From NCBI RefSeq assembly GCF_937873765.1, contig NZ_CALMZC010000054.1:1-64000 (forward strand): DNA of 64,000 bases, read 5' to 3'. Below the pieces are notes generated by a model. That model was not told the origin of the DNA, did not search any database, and saw nothing but the letters and a program-made list of their open reading frames with translations. Every line of letters starts with the position of its first letter. Position 1 is the stretch's first letter. The translations under genes were made by a program, and so were the position numbers. Below, in pieces: positions 20,226 through 28,587 of the stretch. The stretch comes from an uncultured Thiothrix sp. Lineage in GTDB: Bacteria; Pseudomonadota; Gammaproteobacteria; Thiotrichales; Thiotrichaceae.

Positions 20226-20879
20226 CTATTGATTCTGCAAAATCAAGTGCAACACTTGTTTTGGACTTAGCTGACTGCTGTCAATCAGTAATGCATCAGC
20301 GGCTGGACGCAAGGGTGCTATGGAGCGATTACTATCGCGTTCATCACGCTCTTTAATCTCTTCAATAAGGGCGGCAATACTAGCATAAATTCCTTGTTCG
20401 CTCAACTGCTTAAGCCGCCTTTCAGCACGGATCTCCGGGCTTGCTGTTAAAAAAACCTTAAGTTTGGCGTCAGGAAAAACGACTGTTCCCATATCGCGCC
20501 CATCCGCCACTAAACCAGGTAATTGCCGAAATGCTCGCTGACGATCCATTAAAGCAGCACGCACGGCTGGCAAGGTTGAAATACGCGAAGTCGCGTCAGC
20601 GGCTTCAGGGGTACGAATCGCTAAACTCACATCCTGCCCATTGCGCCAGACTTTGCCCTTTTCAAAACGCATTTCTAAATTTTGAATCAAGGTAACTAGA
20701 GAATCTGCATCATCAAGAGCAAGTTTCGCCTCTAAGGCCGCCTGCGCCGCGACTCGATAAATAGCACCACTATCTAATAACTGCCAGCCCAAGTGTTGTG
20801 CCAGCATGGTCGCAATCGTACCCTTACCAGAACCTGCGGGGCCATCAATCGTAATAACAGGTGCTTGCTTATTCTCCAT
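20226..20879 (-). CDS. cmk: Cytidylate kinase
   Basis: Protein of 217 residues that phosphorylates CMP and dCMP. The P-loop GPAGSGKGT is at about residues 13-21, followed by LLDSGAIYR near 35 and the DGRDMGTVVFPDA segment near 125, which binds the substrate base. It overlaps the end of aroA by 11 bases and is followed by a strong terminator. The aroA-cmk-rpsA order is conserved in gammaproteobacteria. Confidence 0.96.
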   Translation of the reverse strand: MENKQAPVITIDGPAGSGKGTIATMLAQHLGWQLLDSGAIYRVAAQAALEAKLALDDADSLVTLIQNLEMRFEKGKVWRNGQDVSLAIRTPEAADATSRISTLPAVRAALMDRQRAFRQLPGLVADGRDMGTVVFPDAKLKVFLTASPEIRAERRLKQLSEQGIYASIAALIEEIKERDERDSNRSIAPLRPAADALLIDSSQLSPKQVLHLILQNQ

Positions 20880-22224
20880 CTGTACTGATTCCTAAACCGG
20901 CGCCATAAGCTAATTGCACAAAGCCCGGAAATGATGTATTCACCGTTGCACAATCATTAATCAGCATAGAGCTACTAGCACGCAAACCTGCGATTGAAAA
21001 TGACATCGCAATCCGATGATCATTATGGCTAGTAATTGTGCCCCCAGTCAGCTTGCCACCTTGAATAATAATCCCATCAGCAGTAGGTCGAGCATCAATC
21101 CCACAAGCGACTAAACCATCCGCCATCACCTGAATACGATCACTTTCTTTTACCCGTAACTCTTCAGCACCAGTTAATACGGTCTCGCCTTCAGCACAGG
21201 ATGCAGCCACAAATAGCACTGGAAACTCATCAATCGCGAGCGGCACTAACGCTTCAGGAATACGAATTCCTTTTAGCTTAGCTGAACGTACCCGAATATC
21301 TGCAACTGGCTCACCACCCACTTCACGCGGATTCAGTAGCTCTAAATTCGCGCCCATTAAACGCAAAATATCAATCACACCGGTACGTGTTGGGTTCATA
21401 CCCACATGCTCAATGATTAAATCTGAGCCTTCAGCAATACTCGCCCCCACCATGAAAAAGGCTGCTGAGGAAATATCTGAAGGCACATCAATCGCCATCG
21501 CAGTGAGCTTGCCGCCGCCTGTTAGGCTAATATGATTGCCTTCGGTTTTAACGGTATAGCCAAACCCACGTAGCATGCGCTCTGTGTGATCACGCGTCGG
21601 TGCAGGCTCAGTCACAGAAGTTTCACCTTCTGCATATAAACCCGCTAATAACAGCGCTGATTTAACCTGTGCACTCGCCATCGGCATCTCATAGTGAATC
21701 CCTGTTAACTGGCTACTCCCATGCACTACTAACGGTGGAGTGCCTTGTTCGGTGGCATCAATACGTGCGCCCATTTGCGCTAAAGGCACAGTCACACGCT
21801 TCATTGGACGCTTCGATAAGGAGCTATCCCCTGTCATTCGCACATCAAAAGCTTGACCACTCATCAGACCGGACATTAAGCGCATGGAAGTCCCTGAATT
21901 CCCCATATCTAAGTCAGTATTAGGTGCTTTTAAACCATGTAAACCCACGCCGTGAATGGTCACTTTGCCCTCCTCACTCGGCCCTTCAATCTGCACCCCC
22001 ATATTGCGAAAAGCTTGTAAGGTACAAAGACAATCCTCGCCTTGTAGGAAACCGCTGACCTGAGTTATTCCCTCCGCTAAAGAGCCTAGCATAATCGAGC
22101 GATGTGAAATCGATTTATCTCCAGGCACACGAATTCGTCCAATAAGCTTGCCACCGGGTTGCACAATAAAACGAAGATTTTGCTGACTCACGTTAATGTT
22201 GTCCTGCTGATTTAGGGGGTTCAA
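20869..22224 (-). CDS. aroA: 3-phosphoshikimate 1-carboxyvinyltransferase (EPSP synthase)
   Basis: Protein of 451 residues that joins phosphoenolpyruvate to shikimate 3-phosphate in aromatic amino-acid synthesis. GDKSISHRS near residue 35 and GNSGTSMRL near 107 bind phosphate and PEP. The catalytic ELRVKESDRI segment is near 355 and NDHRIAMS near 400. The SISHRS, SGTSMRL and PMASAQVKS forms resemble class II enzymes more than E. coli AroA; in Pseudomonas a similar module is fused to TyrA. Here the two genes are separate but overlap by 32 bases. Confidence 0.95.
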   Translation of the reverse strand: MNPLNQQDNINVSQQNLRFIVQPGGKLIGRIRVPGDKSISHRSIMLGSLAEGITQVSGFLQGEDCLCTLQAFRNMGVQIEGPSEEGKVTIHGVGLHGLKAPNTDLDMGNSGTSMRLMSGLMSGQAFDVRMTGDSSLSKRPMKRVTVPLAQMGARIDATEQGTPPLVVHGSSQLTGIHYEMPMASAQVKSALLLAGLYAEGETSVTEPAPTRDHTERMLRGFGYTVKTEGNHISLTGGGKLTAMAIDVPSDISSAAFFMVGASIAEGSDLIIEHVGMNPTRTGVIDILRLMGANLELLNPREVGGEPVADIRVRSAKLKGIRIPEALVPLAIDEFPVLFVAASCAEGETVLTGAEELRVKESDRIQVMADGLVACGIDARPTADGIIIQGGKLTGGTITSHNDHRIAMSFSIAGLRASSSMLINDCATVNTSFPGFVQLAYGAGLGISTDGE

Positions 22225-23083
22225 AACGAGCTATATAGTTATCACGGGCTTGTTTAGCCTTGGTCATACGCTGATGTAGGGCATCGCCATTCTGTTCACG
22301 AATTAATGCAGCGAACTCGCCAAGATTCGTTTGTAAAGCTTGAATCATATCGAGAATAGCGTGGTCGTTATACAGACAGATATCCCGCCACATGACAGGA
22401 TCACTGGAAGCAATACGGGTGAAATCACGGAAACCGCCCGCTGCATAACGCAAAATATCTTCCTGCTGCGGCATATTGAGCAGAGTATCGACCAAAGAAA
22501 AGGCTAACACATGCGGTAAATGACTTGTAGCCGCTAATACTTGATCATGCAGCACGACTGGCATTTGCTCCACCAATGCGCCAGTTACCTCCCACATGCC
22601 TGCAACGATGGCTAAAGCTTGGCGATCAGTTTGTTCAGTAGGCGTTAAAATCACCCGGCGCCCTTGGTAGAGATCAGCTACTGCTGCCTCTACACCACTT
22701 TTCTCCCGACCTGCGACCGGATGACCGGGTATAAATTGTTGGTAATCAGCCCCCATGATAGCCGTCACTTGATCAACAATCGAAGCTTTCGTACTCCCCG
22801 CATCAGTGAGAATACAAGTCGGTGGCAAAGCCTCTTTAATTTGCTCCAACACTGCAGGCATCGCGCCCATCGGCACTGCTAACAGAACAATATCTGCATC
22901 CCGCACAGCGGCTTTAGCATCTAAGCTAAAACTATCAATGGCACCTAAATCAACGGCTTTTTGCAATTGTTCAGCATTACGCCCACAACCGACAATTTGC
23001 TGGCAGTAATTGGCTTGGCGCAAAGCTAAACCTAACGAACCACCAATCAACCCTACCCCAAAAATCACTAATTTATTAATCAC
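22193..23083 (-). CDS. tyrA: Prephenate (or arogenate) dehydrogenase
   Basis: Protein of 296 residues without a chorismate-mutase domain. The Rossmann motif GVGLIGGSLGLAL is at residues 9-21, GCGRNAEQ marks the end of strand 2, and IPGHPVAGREKSGVEAA near 117-133 is the substrate region, with the histidine and arginine seen in cyclohexadienyl dehydrogenases. ATSHLPHVLAFSL follows near 190. It makes the tyrosine precursor by NAD(P)-dependent oxidative decarboxylation. It overlaps hisC upstream by four bases and aroA downstream by 32 bases, so it belongs to one translationally linked aromatic operon. Confidence 0.93.
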   Translation of the reverse strand: MINKLVIFGVGLIGGSLGLALRQANYCQQIVGCGRNAEQLQKAVDLGAIDSFSLDAKAAVRDADIVLLAVPMGAMPAVLEQIKEALPPTCILTDAGSTKASIVDQVTAIMGADYQQFIPGHPVAGREKSGVEAAVADLYQGRRVILTPTEQTDRQALAIVAGMWEVTGALVEQMPVVLHDQVLAATSHLPHVLAFSLVDTLLNMPQQEDILRYAAGGFRDFTRIASSDPVMWRDICLYNDHAILDMIQALQTNLGEFAALIREQNGDALHQRMTKAKQARDNYIARFEPPKSAGQH

Positions 23084-24228
23084 GCCACCAGCACCTTTTT
23101 CAATGCAGTGATACAGCGTTGATTTTGTGCTTCAGTGCCAATCGTAATGCGCAGATGCTGCGGCAAACCATAACCAGCAATCGGGCGAACAATCACACCT
23201 TCCCGCAATAAAGCCTCATAAATCGCTACTGCCGGACGCTTTAAATGTAGCGTGATGAAATTACCGACTGTTGGAATATAATCCCAGTTTTCTTCAGCAC
23301 AAGCGGCAAACCATTGTTGTAAACCGGCACTATTCACCGCTTTACTTTGCTCTAAAAATGCATCATCGTTTAAAGCAGCCGTTGCAGCGGCTAAAGCTAA
23401 AGAGTTGACATTAAACGGCTGGCGCACGCGATTTAAAATATCCGCAATTTCCGCGCTAGAAGCAGCGAAACCGACACGCAATCCCGCTAAACCATAAATT
23501 TTGGAAAAGGTACGAGTGACAATTAAATTGGGGAATTGCTCCAACCATGCCAAAGCATCGGGAAACTCAGGATCTTCCACATACTCTGTATAAGCTTCAT
23601 CAATCACCACAATCACTTGCTGTGGCACTTGCTGTAAGAAATTGAGTAATTCCTCCTTACCTAACCACGTACCAGTCGGATTATTCGGATTCGCAATAAA
23701 CACCAACTGCGTCGTAGCAGAGATTTTTTCTAATAGGTTCTGCAGATTATGTCCATAGGGCATGTCGGCATGTTCGGGGGGATTCGCTTTAGCAATATAT
23801 AATTCCGCGCCGGCGGCTTGTGTCACAATCGGATAAACCGCAAAAGCAAATTCCGACATCACTGCCGAACGTCCTTGCGCTAGAAAAGCTCGCGCAATCA
23901 ACTCCAAAACATCATTGGAGCCATTACCCAAAGTAATTTGCTTAGCCTGTAAACCCAGCTTATTGGCAATCGCTTCTTTTAACAGATAACCACTACCATC
24001 CGGATACAATTCCAAAGCTTTTAAAGGACGCGTTAAAGCGGCCAAAGCTTTAGGACTTGTACCTAGAGGATTTTCATTCGATGCCAATTTCAGAATATTG
24101 GTGATACCTAATTCACGTTCTAATTCTTCGATAGGTTTGCCGGGCTGATAAGGCGATAAAGCCTGCACACCTGCTAAAGCAAGGCTTTGATAATTAACTG
24201 TTGATGGCATGATGCTCGCGCTCTGCAT
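23080..24228 (-). CDS. hisC: Histidinol-phosphate/aromatic aminotransferase
   Basis: Protein of 382 residues, a class I/II PLP aminotransferase. The PLP lysine is in RTFSKIYGLAGLRVG near residue 220. NPNNPTGTW near 160 and DEAYTEYV near 190 are the other cofactor contacts. It begins after an N-terminal segment ending in NIL..ASNENPLG, as in HisC2-type enzymes. Placed before tyrA and aroA, it may serve phenylalanine/tyrosine transamination as well as, or instead of, histidine synthesis. The usual serC and pheA upstream are not here; purU takes their place. Confidence 0.9.
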   Translation of the reverse strand: MQSASIMPSTVNYQSLALAGVQALSPYQPGKPIEELERELGITNILKLASNENPLGTSPKALAALTRPLKALELYPDGSGYLLKEAIANKLGLQAKQITLGNGSNDVLELIARAFLAQGRSAVMSEFAFAVYPIVTQAAGAELYIAKANPPEHADMPYGHNLQNLLEKISATTQLVFIANPNNPTGTWLGKEELLNFLQQVPQQVIVVIDEAYTEYVEDPEFPDALAWLEQFPNLIVTRTFSKIYGLAGLRVGFAASSAEIADILNRVRQPFNVNSLALAAATAALNDDAFLEQSKAVNSAGLQQWFAACAEENWDYIPTVGNFITLHLKRPAVAIYEALLREGVIVRPIAGYGLPQHLRITIGTEAQNQRCITALKKVLVA

Positions 24229-24262
24229 TGATTAGGCCAGCATTCAATCATATTAAAAGCGA

Positions 24263-24292
24263 CTTTGCCAGACTCAAACCCTACTGGCAAAG
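24263..24292 (-). terminator. Hairpin between purU and hisC
   Basis: Perfect 9-bp inverted repeat CTTTGCCAG / CTGGCAAAG with a 12-base loop, 17 bases past the purU stop. TCGCTTTT follows on the minus strand. It is a probable terminator that separates purU from the hisC-tyrA-aroA-cmk operon. Confidence 0.6.
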
Positions 24293-24309
24293 CGCTAAGA
24301 AGAAGGATT

Positions 24310-25194
24310 TTATTTAAAAACGACCGTTTTATTCCCATCTAAGAACACACGATGCTCTACATGTAATTTGACCGCTTTAGACAATGCAATTGTTTCAGTA
24401 TCGCGCCCAACAGCGACCAAAGCATCCGGCGAATAAGAATGATCAACGACTTGCACAGCTTGTTCAATGATCGGGCCTTCATCCAAATCAGCGGTGACGT
24501 AGTGCGCCGTTGCGCCAATCAGCTTGACCCCACGCTCATAGGCTTGGTGATAAGGCTTCGCACCCTTGAAACCGGGCAAGAAAGAATGGTGAATATTGAT
24601 GGCACGTCCCCGCAATTGGCTACACAAACTATCTGAAAGAATTTGCATGTAGCGTGCTAAGACCACTAACTCCGTGCCTGTTTCTTCAACAATTTCCATT
24701 AAGCGGAGTTCTTGCTCACGCTTATTTTCTTTAGTCACCGGTAAATAGATAAAGCGTAACCCCTCACGCTCTGCCATCGGGCGTAAATCCCGATGATTAG
24801 AGATCACGGCTGTAATCTCCATCGGCAATTCACCTTTATGATGACGATAGAGTAGATCATCAAAACAATGGTCAAATTTACTCACCATGATTAGAACTTT
24901 AACAGGGGTATCAGCATTATGAATCGACCACTCAATGCCGAAGCGTTCAGCCACTGGAATTAAGGCTTCACGAATATCATCAAGGGTACTCGTACCGACT
25001 TGCACTTGAGCATGAGCACGCATAAAGAACCGACCACTTTCGCGATCATCAAACTGTGACATCTCATTCAAATAACAGCCCTTCTCAAATAGAACTGAAG
25101 TCACTGCCGCGACAATACCGCGAGCAGCTACGCAACTCGCACGAAAAATAAAGGAAGTCCCGGCGGTGTCTGGCTGTTTTTTATCAATACTCAT
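24310..25194 (-). CDS. purU: Formyltetrahydrofolate deformylase
   Basis: Protein of 294 residues that hydrolyses 10-formyl-THF to formate and THF, supplying formate for PurT and balancing folate pools. The N-terminal ACT regulatory domain covers about residues 12-95. The formyltransferase-like catalytic domain follows, with VSKFDHCFDDLLYR near 102, NIHHSFLPGFKGAKPY near 200-215 (catalytic Asn and His) and TAHYVTADLDEGPII near 230 (Asp). The start lies 10 bases after a weak AGAG-type site. It is followed by a hairpin and then hisC. Confidence 0.95.
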   Translation of the reverse strand: MSIDKKQPDTAGTSFIFRASCVAARGIVAAVTSVLFEKGCYLNEMSQFDDRESGRFFMRAHAQVQVGTSTLDDIREALIPVAERFGIEWSIHNADTPVKVLIMVSKFDHCFDDLLYRHHKGELPMEITAVISNHRDLRPMAEREGLRFIYLPVTKENKREQELRLMEIVEETGTELVVLARYMQILSDSLCSQLRGRAINIHHSFLPGFKGAKPYHQAYERGVKLIGATAHYVTADLDEGPIIEQAVQVVDHSYSPDALVAVGRDTETIALSKAVKLHVEHRVFLDGNKTVVFK

Positions 25195-25335
25195 GCTCTG
25201 ATAACTCTGCTGTTGTGCTGTGATTCAACTTAGTTTTACTAACATTGACTGACTAGTCAATCAATATTTATAGCTTCTGCCCATCCTGTAGCAGCCTAGC
25301 TAGTTCTCAATCTAGCGCAAACTAAACTTAAGGCT

Positions 25336-25920
25336 TCACTGCATTTTTTTAAAATCAATGCCTTCAGCATAAGCTTTCATATCCTCAACACTCACTTGCT
25401 CACCTTTTACCGTCACCATGTATTTATTCGCCACCGCAAACTGATAATCACCCGATTTTGTTGCTGCATCATAAGTGGAAATCACTTTTTGCCCAGCAAT
25501 TTTCTCTAACTTTCCGCCTGAAGAGCTAGCAAACATGGGATTACTAAATAAAGTCATTAAGCCTTGCAACATCGGTGAATCGGTGACGATTTGCACACTG
25601 ACTGAACTTTTATCCTTGGTATAGCGCTTTTCCACCGTAATCCCACCGCCAAACATCGCCGCACCCACTGCAGTTGACTCTGCTTTTTCAGCCATCCAAC
25701 CCGATAACGGCTGTGGCAGCAAACTCTCTAAGCCTTGCGCTTTGGCTTGTTGCATCAGTTGCACCGCATAATTAAGACTTTCTAAGGCTTTAGCCGTATC
25801 ACCTTTAGCATAGGCATCGCTGGCCTCTTGGATAGAATCTGTCACATCATCGGCTTGCACAGAAATAATAGCAGTCGCCAAACTCAAGACAACCACGGCT
25901 ATTAATTGGCTTTTTAACAT
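25336..25920 (-). CDS. Secreted protein of unknown function
   Basis: Protein of 194 residues with a clear signal peptide (hydrophobic VVVLSLATAIISV, cut after VQA, about residue 23). The start is supported by AGGAG just upstream. The mature N-terminal part is a helical segment of TPR-like character (ASDAYAKGDTAKALESLNYAV). A Gly-rich, beta-rich half follows, with KRYTKDKSSVSVQIVTD and a C-terminal KYMVTVKGEQVSVEDM, typical of an open-faced beta sheet. It has no cysteines, so metal or haem binding through cysteine is excluded. It diverges from the sigma-54 activator gene at 26092. I do not recognise the family. Confidence 0.65.
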   Translation of the reverse strand: MLKSQLIAVVVLSLATAIISVQADDVTDSIQEASDAYAKGDTAKALESLNYAVQLMQQAKAQGLESLLPQPLSGWMAEKAESTAVGAAMFGGGITVEKRYTKDKSSVSVQIVTDSPMLQGLMTLFSNPMFASSSGGKLEKIAGQKVISTYDAATKSGDYQFAVANKYMVTVKGEQVSVEDMKAYAEGIDFKKMQ

Positions 25921-26091
25921 AGTAAGCTCCTCGCATAGCTTATTGATTCTTAATGAACGCTGATGAATTTACTGGTATCTCTAAGCATAATCTGTCAGTT
26001 TCAGACTTGCTTCAACTAATTCCAGACTAAGCCAATTTATGCTATAAGCCATTACACTTAATCCACATAGACCTTAAGGCTTTATTGCACT

Positions 26092-27036
26092 ATGTATTTC
26101 GATGCCATTCTGACCCGTTCCGCCACCATGCAAGCCACCTTGTGTGCTGCACGCTTAGTGTCTAGTACTCAAGTCACTGTATTAATTACTGGTGAATCCG
26201 GCACAGGTAAAGAATTAGTCGCTCAAGCCATTCACTACAGCAGCTCCCATAAAACTCAACCCTTCATTACCGTGAATTGTGCCGCTTTACCTGAAACCCT
26301 CGCCGAATCTTTATTGTTTGGCCATCGTAAAGGTAGCTTCACAGGTGCTGAGCAAGCACAAATTGGACTGATTGCCGCTGCTGAAGGCGGGACTTTATTT
26401 TTAGACGAAATCGGTGAGTTACCGCTCACGCTACAAGCCAAGTTATTACGCTTTCTTGAATCGGGTGAAATTCTACCCTTAGGTGAAGTACGCGCCCGTA
26501 AAGTAGCTGTACGTGTTATAGCAGCTACTCATCGCAATCTTGAGCAAGCAAGCCGTGAAGGCAAGTTTCGCGGCGACTTATTCTATCGCTTGAACGTGAT
26601 GCCGATTGAGCTACTACCTTTACGTGAGCGACCTGAAGATATTGAAGTTTTAAGTCAGCATTTTTTACGGCATTTTGCTGAGCTGCATCGTTTAGCTAAA
26701 ACCAATTTAGCACGCGATGCGTTAAAAACTTTGCAGCGTTATCTTTGGCCGGGCAATGTACGTGAGTTGAAAAATACTTGTGAACGTTTAAGCATTTTGC
26801 TCGCTGGACAAGTTGTTAATTCAGCCAATTTGCCTGCACAATTTCAAGCTAATACACCAAGCAACTTAAGCTCGTTTGTGCTGCCCGCTGAAGGTGTGAA
26901 TCTAGAAGCACTGGAACGTGACTTACTCCAACAGGCCTTGGATAAGGCTCAGCACAATAAAACTCAAGCAGCCCGGCTGTTAGGGATTAGCCGTGATGCT
27001 TTAAATTATCGCTTAAAGAAATATTGGCCAGTTTGA
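26092..27036 (+). CDS. Sigma-54-dependent activator without sensor domain
   Basis: Protein of 314 residues. It starts directly with an AAA+ sigma-54 interaction domain and has no receiver, GAF or PAS module, so its plan resembles PspF. Walker A GESGTGKE is near residues 34-41. The sigma-54 contact loop reads GSFTGA (near 80) instead of the usual GAFTGA, Walker B is [10 protein letters not shown], the R-finger region [10 protein letters not shown] is near 163-172, and a Fis-type helix-turn-helix ([19 protein letters not shown]) closes the protein. It ends base-to-base against the DUF2282 gene on the other strand. A sigma-54 promoter and a palindrome upstream of mbnP are its likely target. Control probably works through a partner protein, which I cannot identify. 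Confidence 0.9.
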   Translation: MYFDAILTRSATMQATLCAARLVSSTQVTVLITGESGTGKELVAQAIHYSSSHKTQPFITVNCAALPETLAESLLFGHRKGSFTGAEQAQIGLIAAAEGGTLFLDEIGELPLTLQAKLLRFLESGEILPLGEVRARKVAVRVIAATHRNLEQASREGKFRGDLFYRLNVMPIELLPLRERPEDIEVLSQHFLRHFAELHRLAKTNLARDALKTLQRYLWPGNVRELKNTCERLSILLAGQVVNSANLPAQFQANTPSNLSSFVLPAEGVNLEALERDLLQQALDKAQHNKTQAARLLGISRDALNYRLKKYWPV

Positions 27037-27306
27037 TCATTCGTTATCTTTAAGTACGCGCCCGCCCACGATTTTCTCGCAAGTACCTTTAGGTACATTG
27101 ATCCATTCCTCAGGGTCATTATCCACTTTTGCCTTGCCACCACAGGCATGCTCGTGCGCACTGCAATCATTCATCCCTGCTTTCACAATCCCTGCACAAC
27201 GCTCAGTTTCAGTATCATAAGTTTCTTTGTGCGCACTCGCTCCACCTGCTGTCAGCAATAAGGCACTCGTTACAGCGGCTGCCATCCAATAATGCTTGTC
27301 TTTCAT
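27037..27306 (-). CDS. DUF2282 bufferin-type metal-binding peptide precursor
   Basis: Protein of 89 residues from ATG 27306, preferred to ATG 27315 because AGAG lies at a proper distance. A signal peptide ends after GGASA (about residue 25). The mature part has the DUF2282 pattern: [35 protein letters not shown], with four cysteines (37, 48, 55, 76). DUF2282 proteins include bufferins, in which enzymes of the DUF692 and DUF2063 families convert cysteines to copper-binding heterocycles. No such enzymes are encoded in this window. It is the last gene of the mbnP-mbnH-barrel unit and lies just behind a terminator-like hairpin. Family assignment is firm; bufferin function is inferred. Confidence 0.85.
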   Translation of the reverse strand: MKDKHYWMAAAVTSALLLTAGGASAHKETYDTETERCAGIVKAGMNDCSAHEHACGGKAKVDNDPEEWINVPKGTCEKIVGGRVLKDNE

Positions 27307-27326
27307 TAAATTCATCTCTAAACATT

Positions 27327-27378
27327 AAAAAAGGCGGCTAACTCAGGTTTTGGTTTCGGTTGAGGTAAGTTAACCGCC
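27327..27378 (-). terminator. Terminator/attenuator before the DUF2282 gene
   Basis: On the minus strand an 11-bp stem GGCGGTTAACT / AGTTAGCCGCC (one mismatch) with a 24-base loop is followed by TTTTTT. It starts 9 bases after the outer-membrane barrel gene and ends about 21 bases before the DUF2282 ATG. Position and T-run fit an intrinsic terminator that would set the ratio of DUF2282 to upstream genes. Confidence 0.75.
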
Positions 27379-27386
27379 TAGAAAAC

Positions 27387-28580
27387 TTAGTATTCATGTA
27401 AAAGCTGCTGCCACACCAAGCCCACACTAAAACGTTCATCAGCTTGAGCTAGGGTGTCGTCTTGGGTATAAGCAGCTCGCCAGAGCAGATTTTTATTAGC
27501 TTGCCACGCTAATTGCAAAGTTTGCCGCTGAGGTTGCGCAGTATTCAGTAGATTGGCATCCTGTGCTAGCACTGCTGCACCCGCGCCAATTAATCGATTA
27601 TCCAGTGATAATTTTTCAAAGCGATAGCTTAGATTCCAAGCGCCATATTGCAAATTAGGTGTGAGCGTATAACCTAAATGCTTGGCTTGATATGCTGCCT
27701 GATAATTAGTTTCGCTTAACTCACCCTCCGCTTTCGCTTGCACCGCCTCATAATCAAAACCAGCTTGGAGAGTTTCACTTAAAGGCAAGGAGCTTGTGAG
27801 CCATAATCCCATTAATGCACTCTTACCAGTGAACCGCACATCTGGCGGAGTAAAGCTACTACTGCTATGGGAGTGACCCGTCTGATAACGCTCATCACCT
27901 CGTTGTACGGCTTGAGCCTGCAAACCCCAAATACCTGCTTTTAGCTTCAACTCTTGTAACTGCTGTTCGGTTTGTGCAAATAAAACCTGTGCACCTTCAC
28001 CCTTGGATGCTGGAAAGAAATCGCCATCATGCAATTCCACCCCAAACTTAAGCTGTGGGTGCGCCTGCCAATCCAAACGCAAACCTAGATCATGAATACT
28101 GCCCCCCCAAAAAGCCTCAGCTAATAAACTAGTTTCTACAAACTGGCGTTCTGAAGGATGACTTGACGCATTAGGCGAAAACCTAGCGTCCATTAAACCA
28201 GCCGCTAAGTTCAGCTTTTCAAACTTTGCTGGCTGATAATCTAAATATAAATTTTCGAGACTAAGTTCTGTATGACCTGCATGTGTCCCCACAGCTGCAT
28301 ACACCGCACTATTCGGCTGCCACTGATAACGCGCCCATAAATGGGCGTCGTCTACTTGTGCACCTTTTGCATTCGGTAAAGCTTCCCCACCCATTAATAA
28401 ACCGGGAATACGCCATAAACCATGCACATCGGTCGCTTGTGCAGAATAGGCTGTTGCACTAAACATGGCTCCAATCTGCAATTGAGCAGTTGGCTCTAAC
28501 TCAAGATTATCATGAGTTTCGCCTGAATGAGCCAGTAAACCAGCCGGCCAAAGTAAACTGCTTAAGATTAATCGACGCAT
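27387..28580 (-). CDS. Outer-membrane beta-barrel protein of the mbnPH locus
   Basis: Protein of 397 residues from ATG 28580 (MRRLILSSLLWPAGLLA), eight bases past the mbnH stop region; the longer frame would overlap mbnH. The signal peptide ends near HSGETHD, a His-rich start of the mature protein. The rest alternates amphipathic strands (NLAAGLMDARF, LQAGFDYEAVQA, LWRAAYTQDD) and ends in an outer-membrane-type C terminus, LVWQQLLHEY. A histidine-containing loop TGHSHSSSS is near residue 260. It reads as a porin-like barrel that could pass metal or metallophore across the outer membrane. Exact family not recognised. Confidence 0.7.
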   Translation of the reverse strand: MRRLILSSLLWPAGLLAHSGETHDNLELEPTAQLQIGAMFSATAYSAQATDVHGLWRIPGLLMGGEALPNAKGAQVDDAHLWARYQWQPNSAVYAAVGTHAGHTELSLENLYLDYQPAKFEKLNLAAGLMDARFSPNASSHPSERQFVETSLLAEAFWGGSIHDLGLRLDWQAHPQLKFGVELHDGDFFPASKGEGAQVLFAQTEQQLQELKLKAGIWGLQAQAVQRGDERYQTGHSHSSSSFTPPDVRFTGKSALMGLWLTSSLPLSETLQAGFDYEAVQAKAEGELSETNYQAAYQAKHLGYTLTPNLQYGAWNLSYRFEKLSLDNRLIGAGAAVLAQDANLLNTAQPQRQTLQLAWQANKNLLWRAAYTQDDTLAQADERFSVGLVWQQLLHEY

Positions 28581-28587
28581 AATAAGG

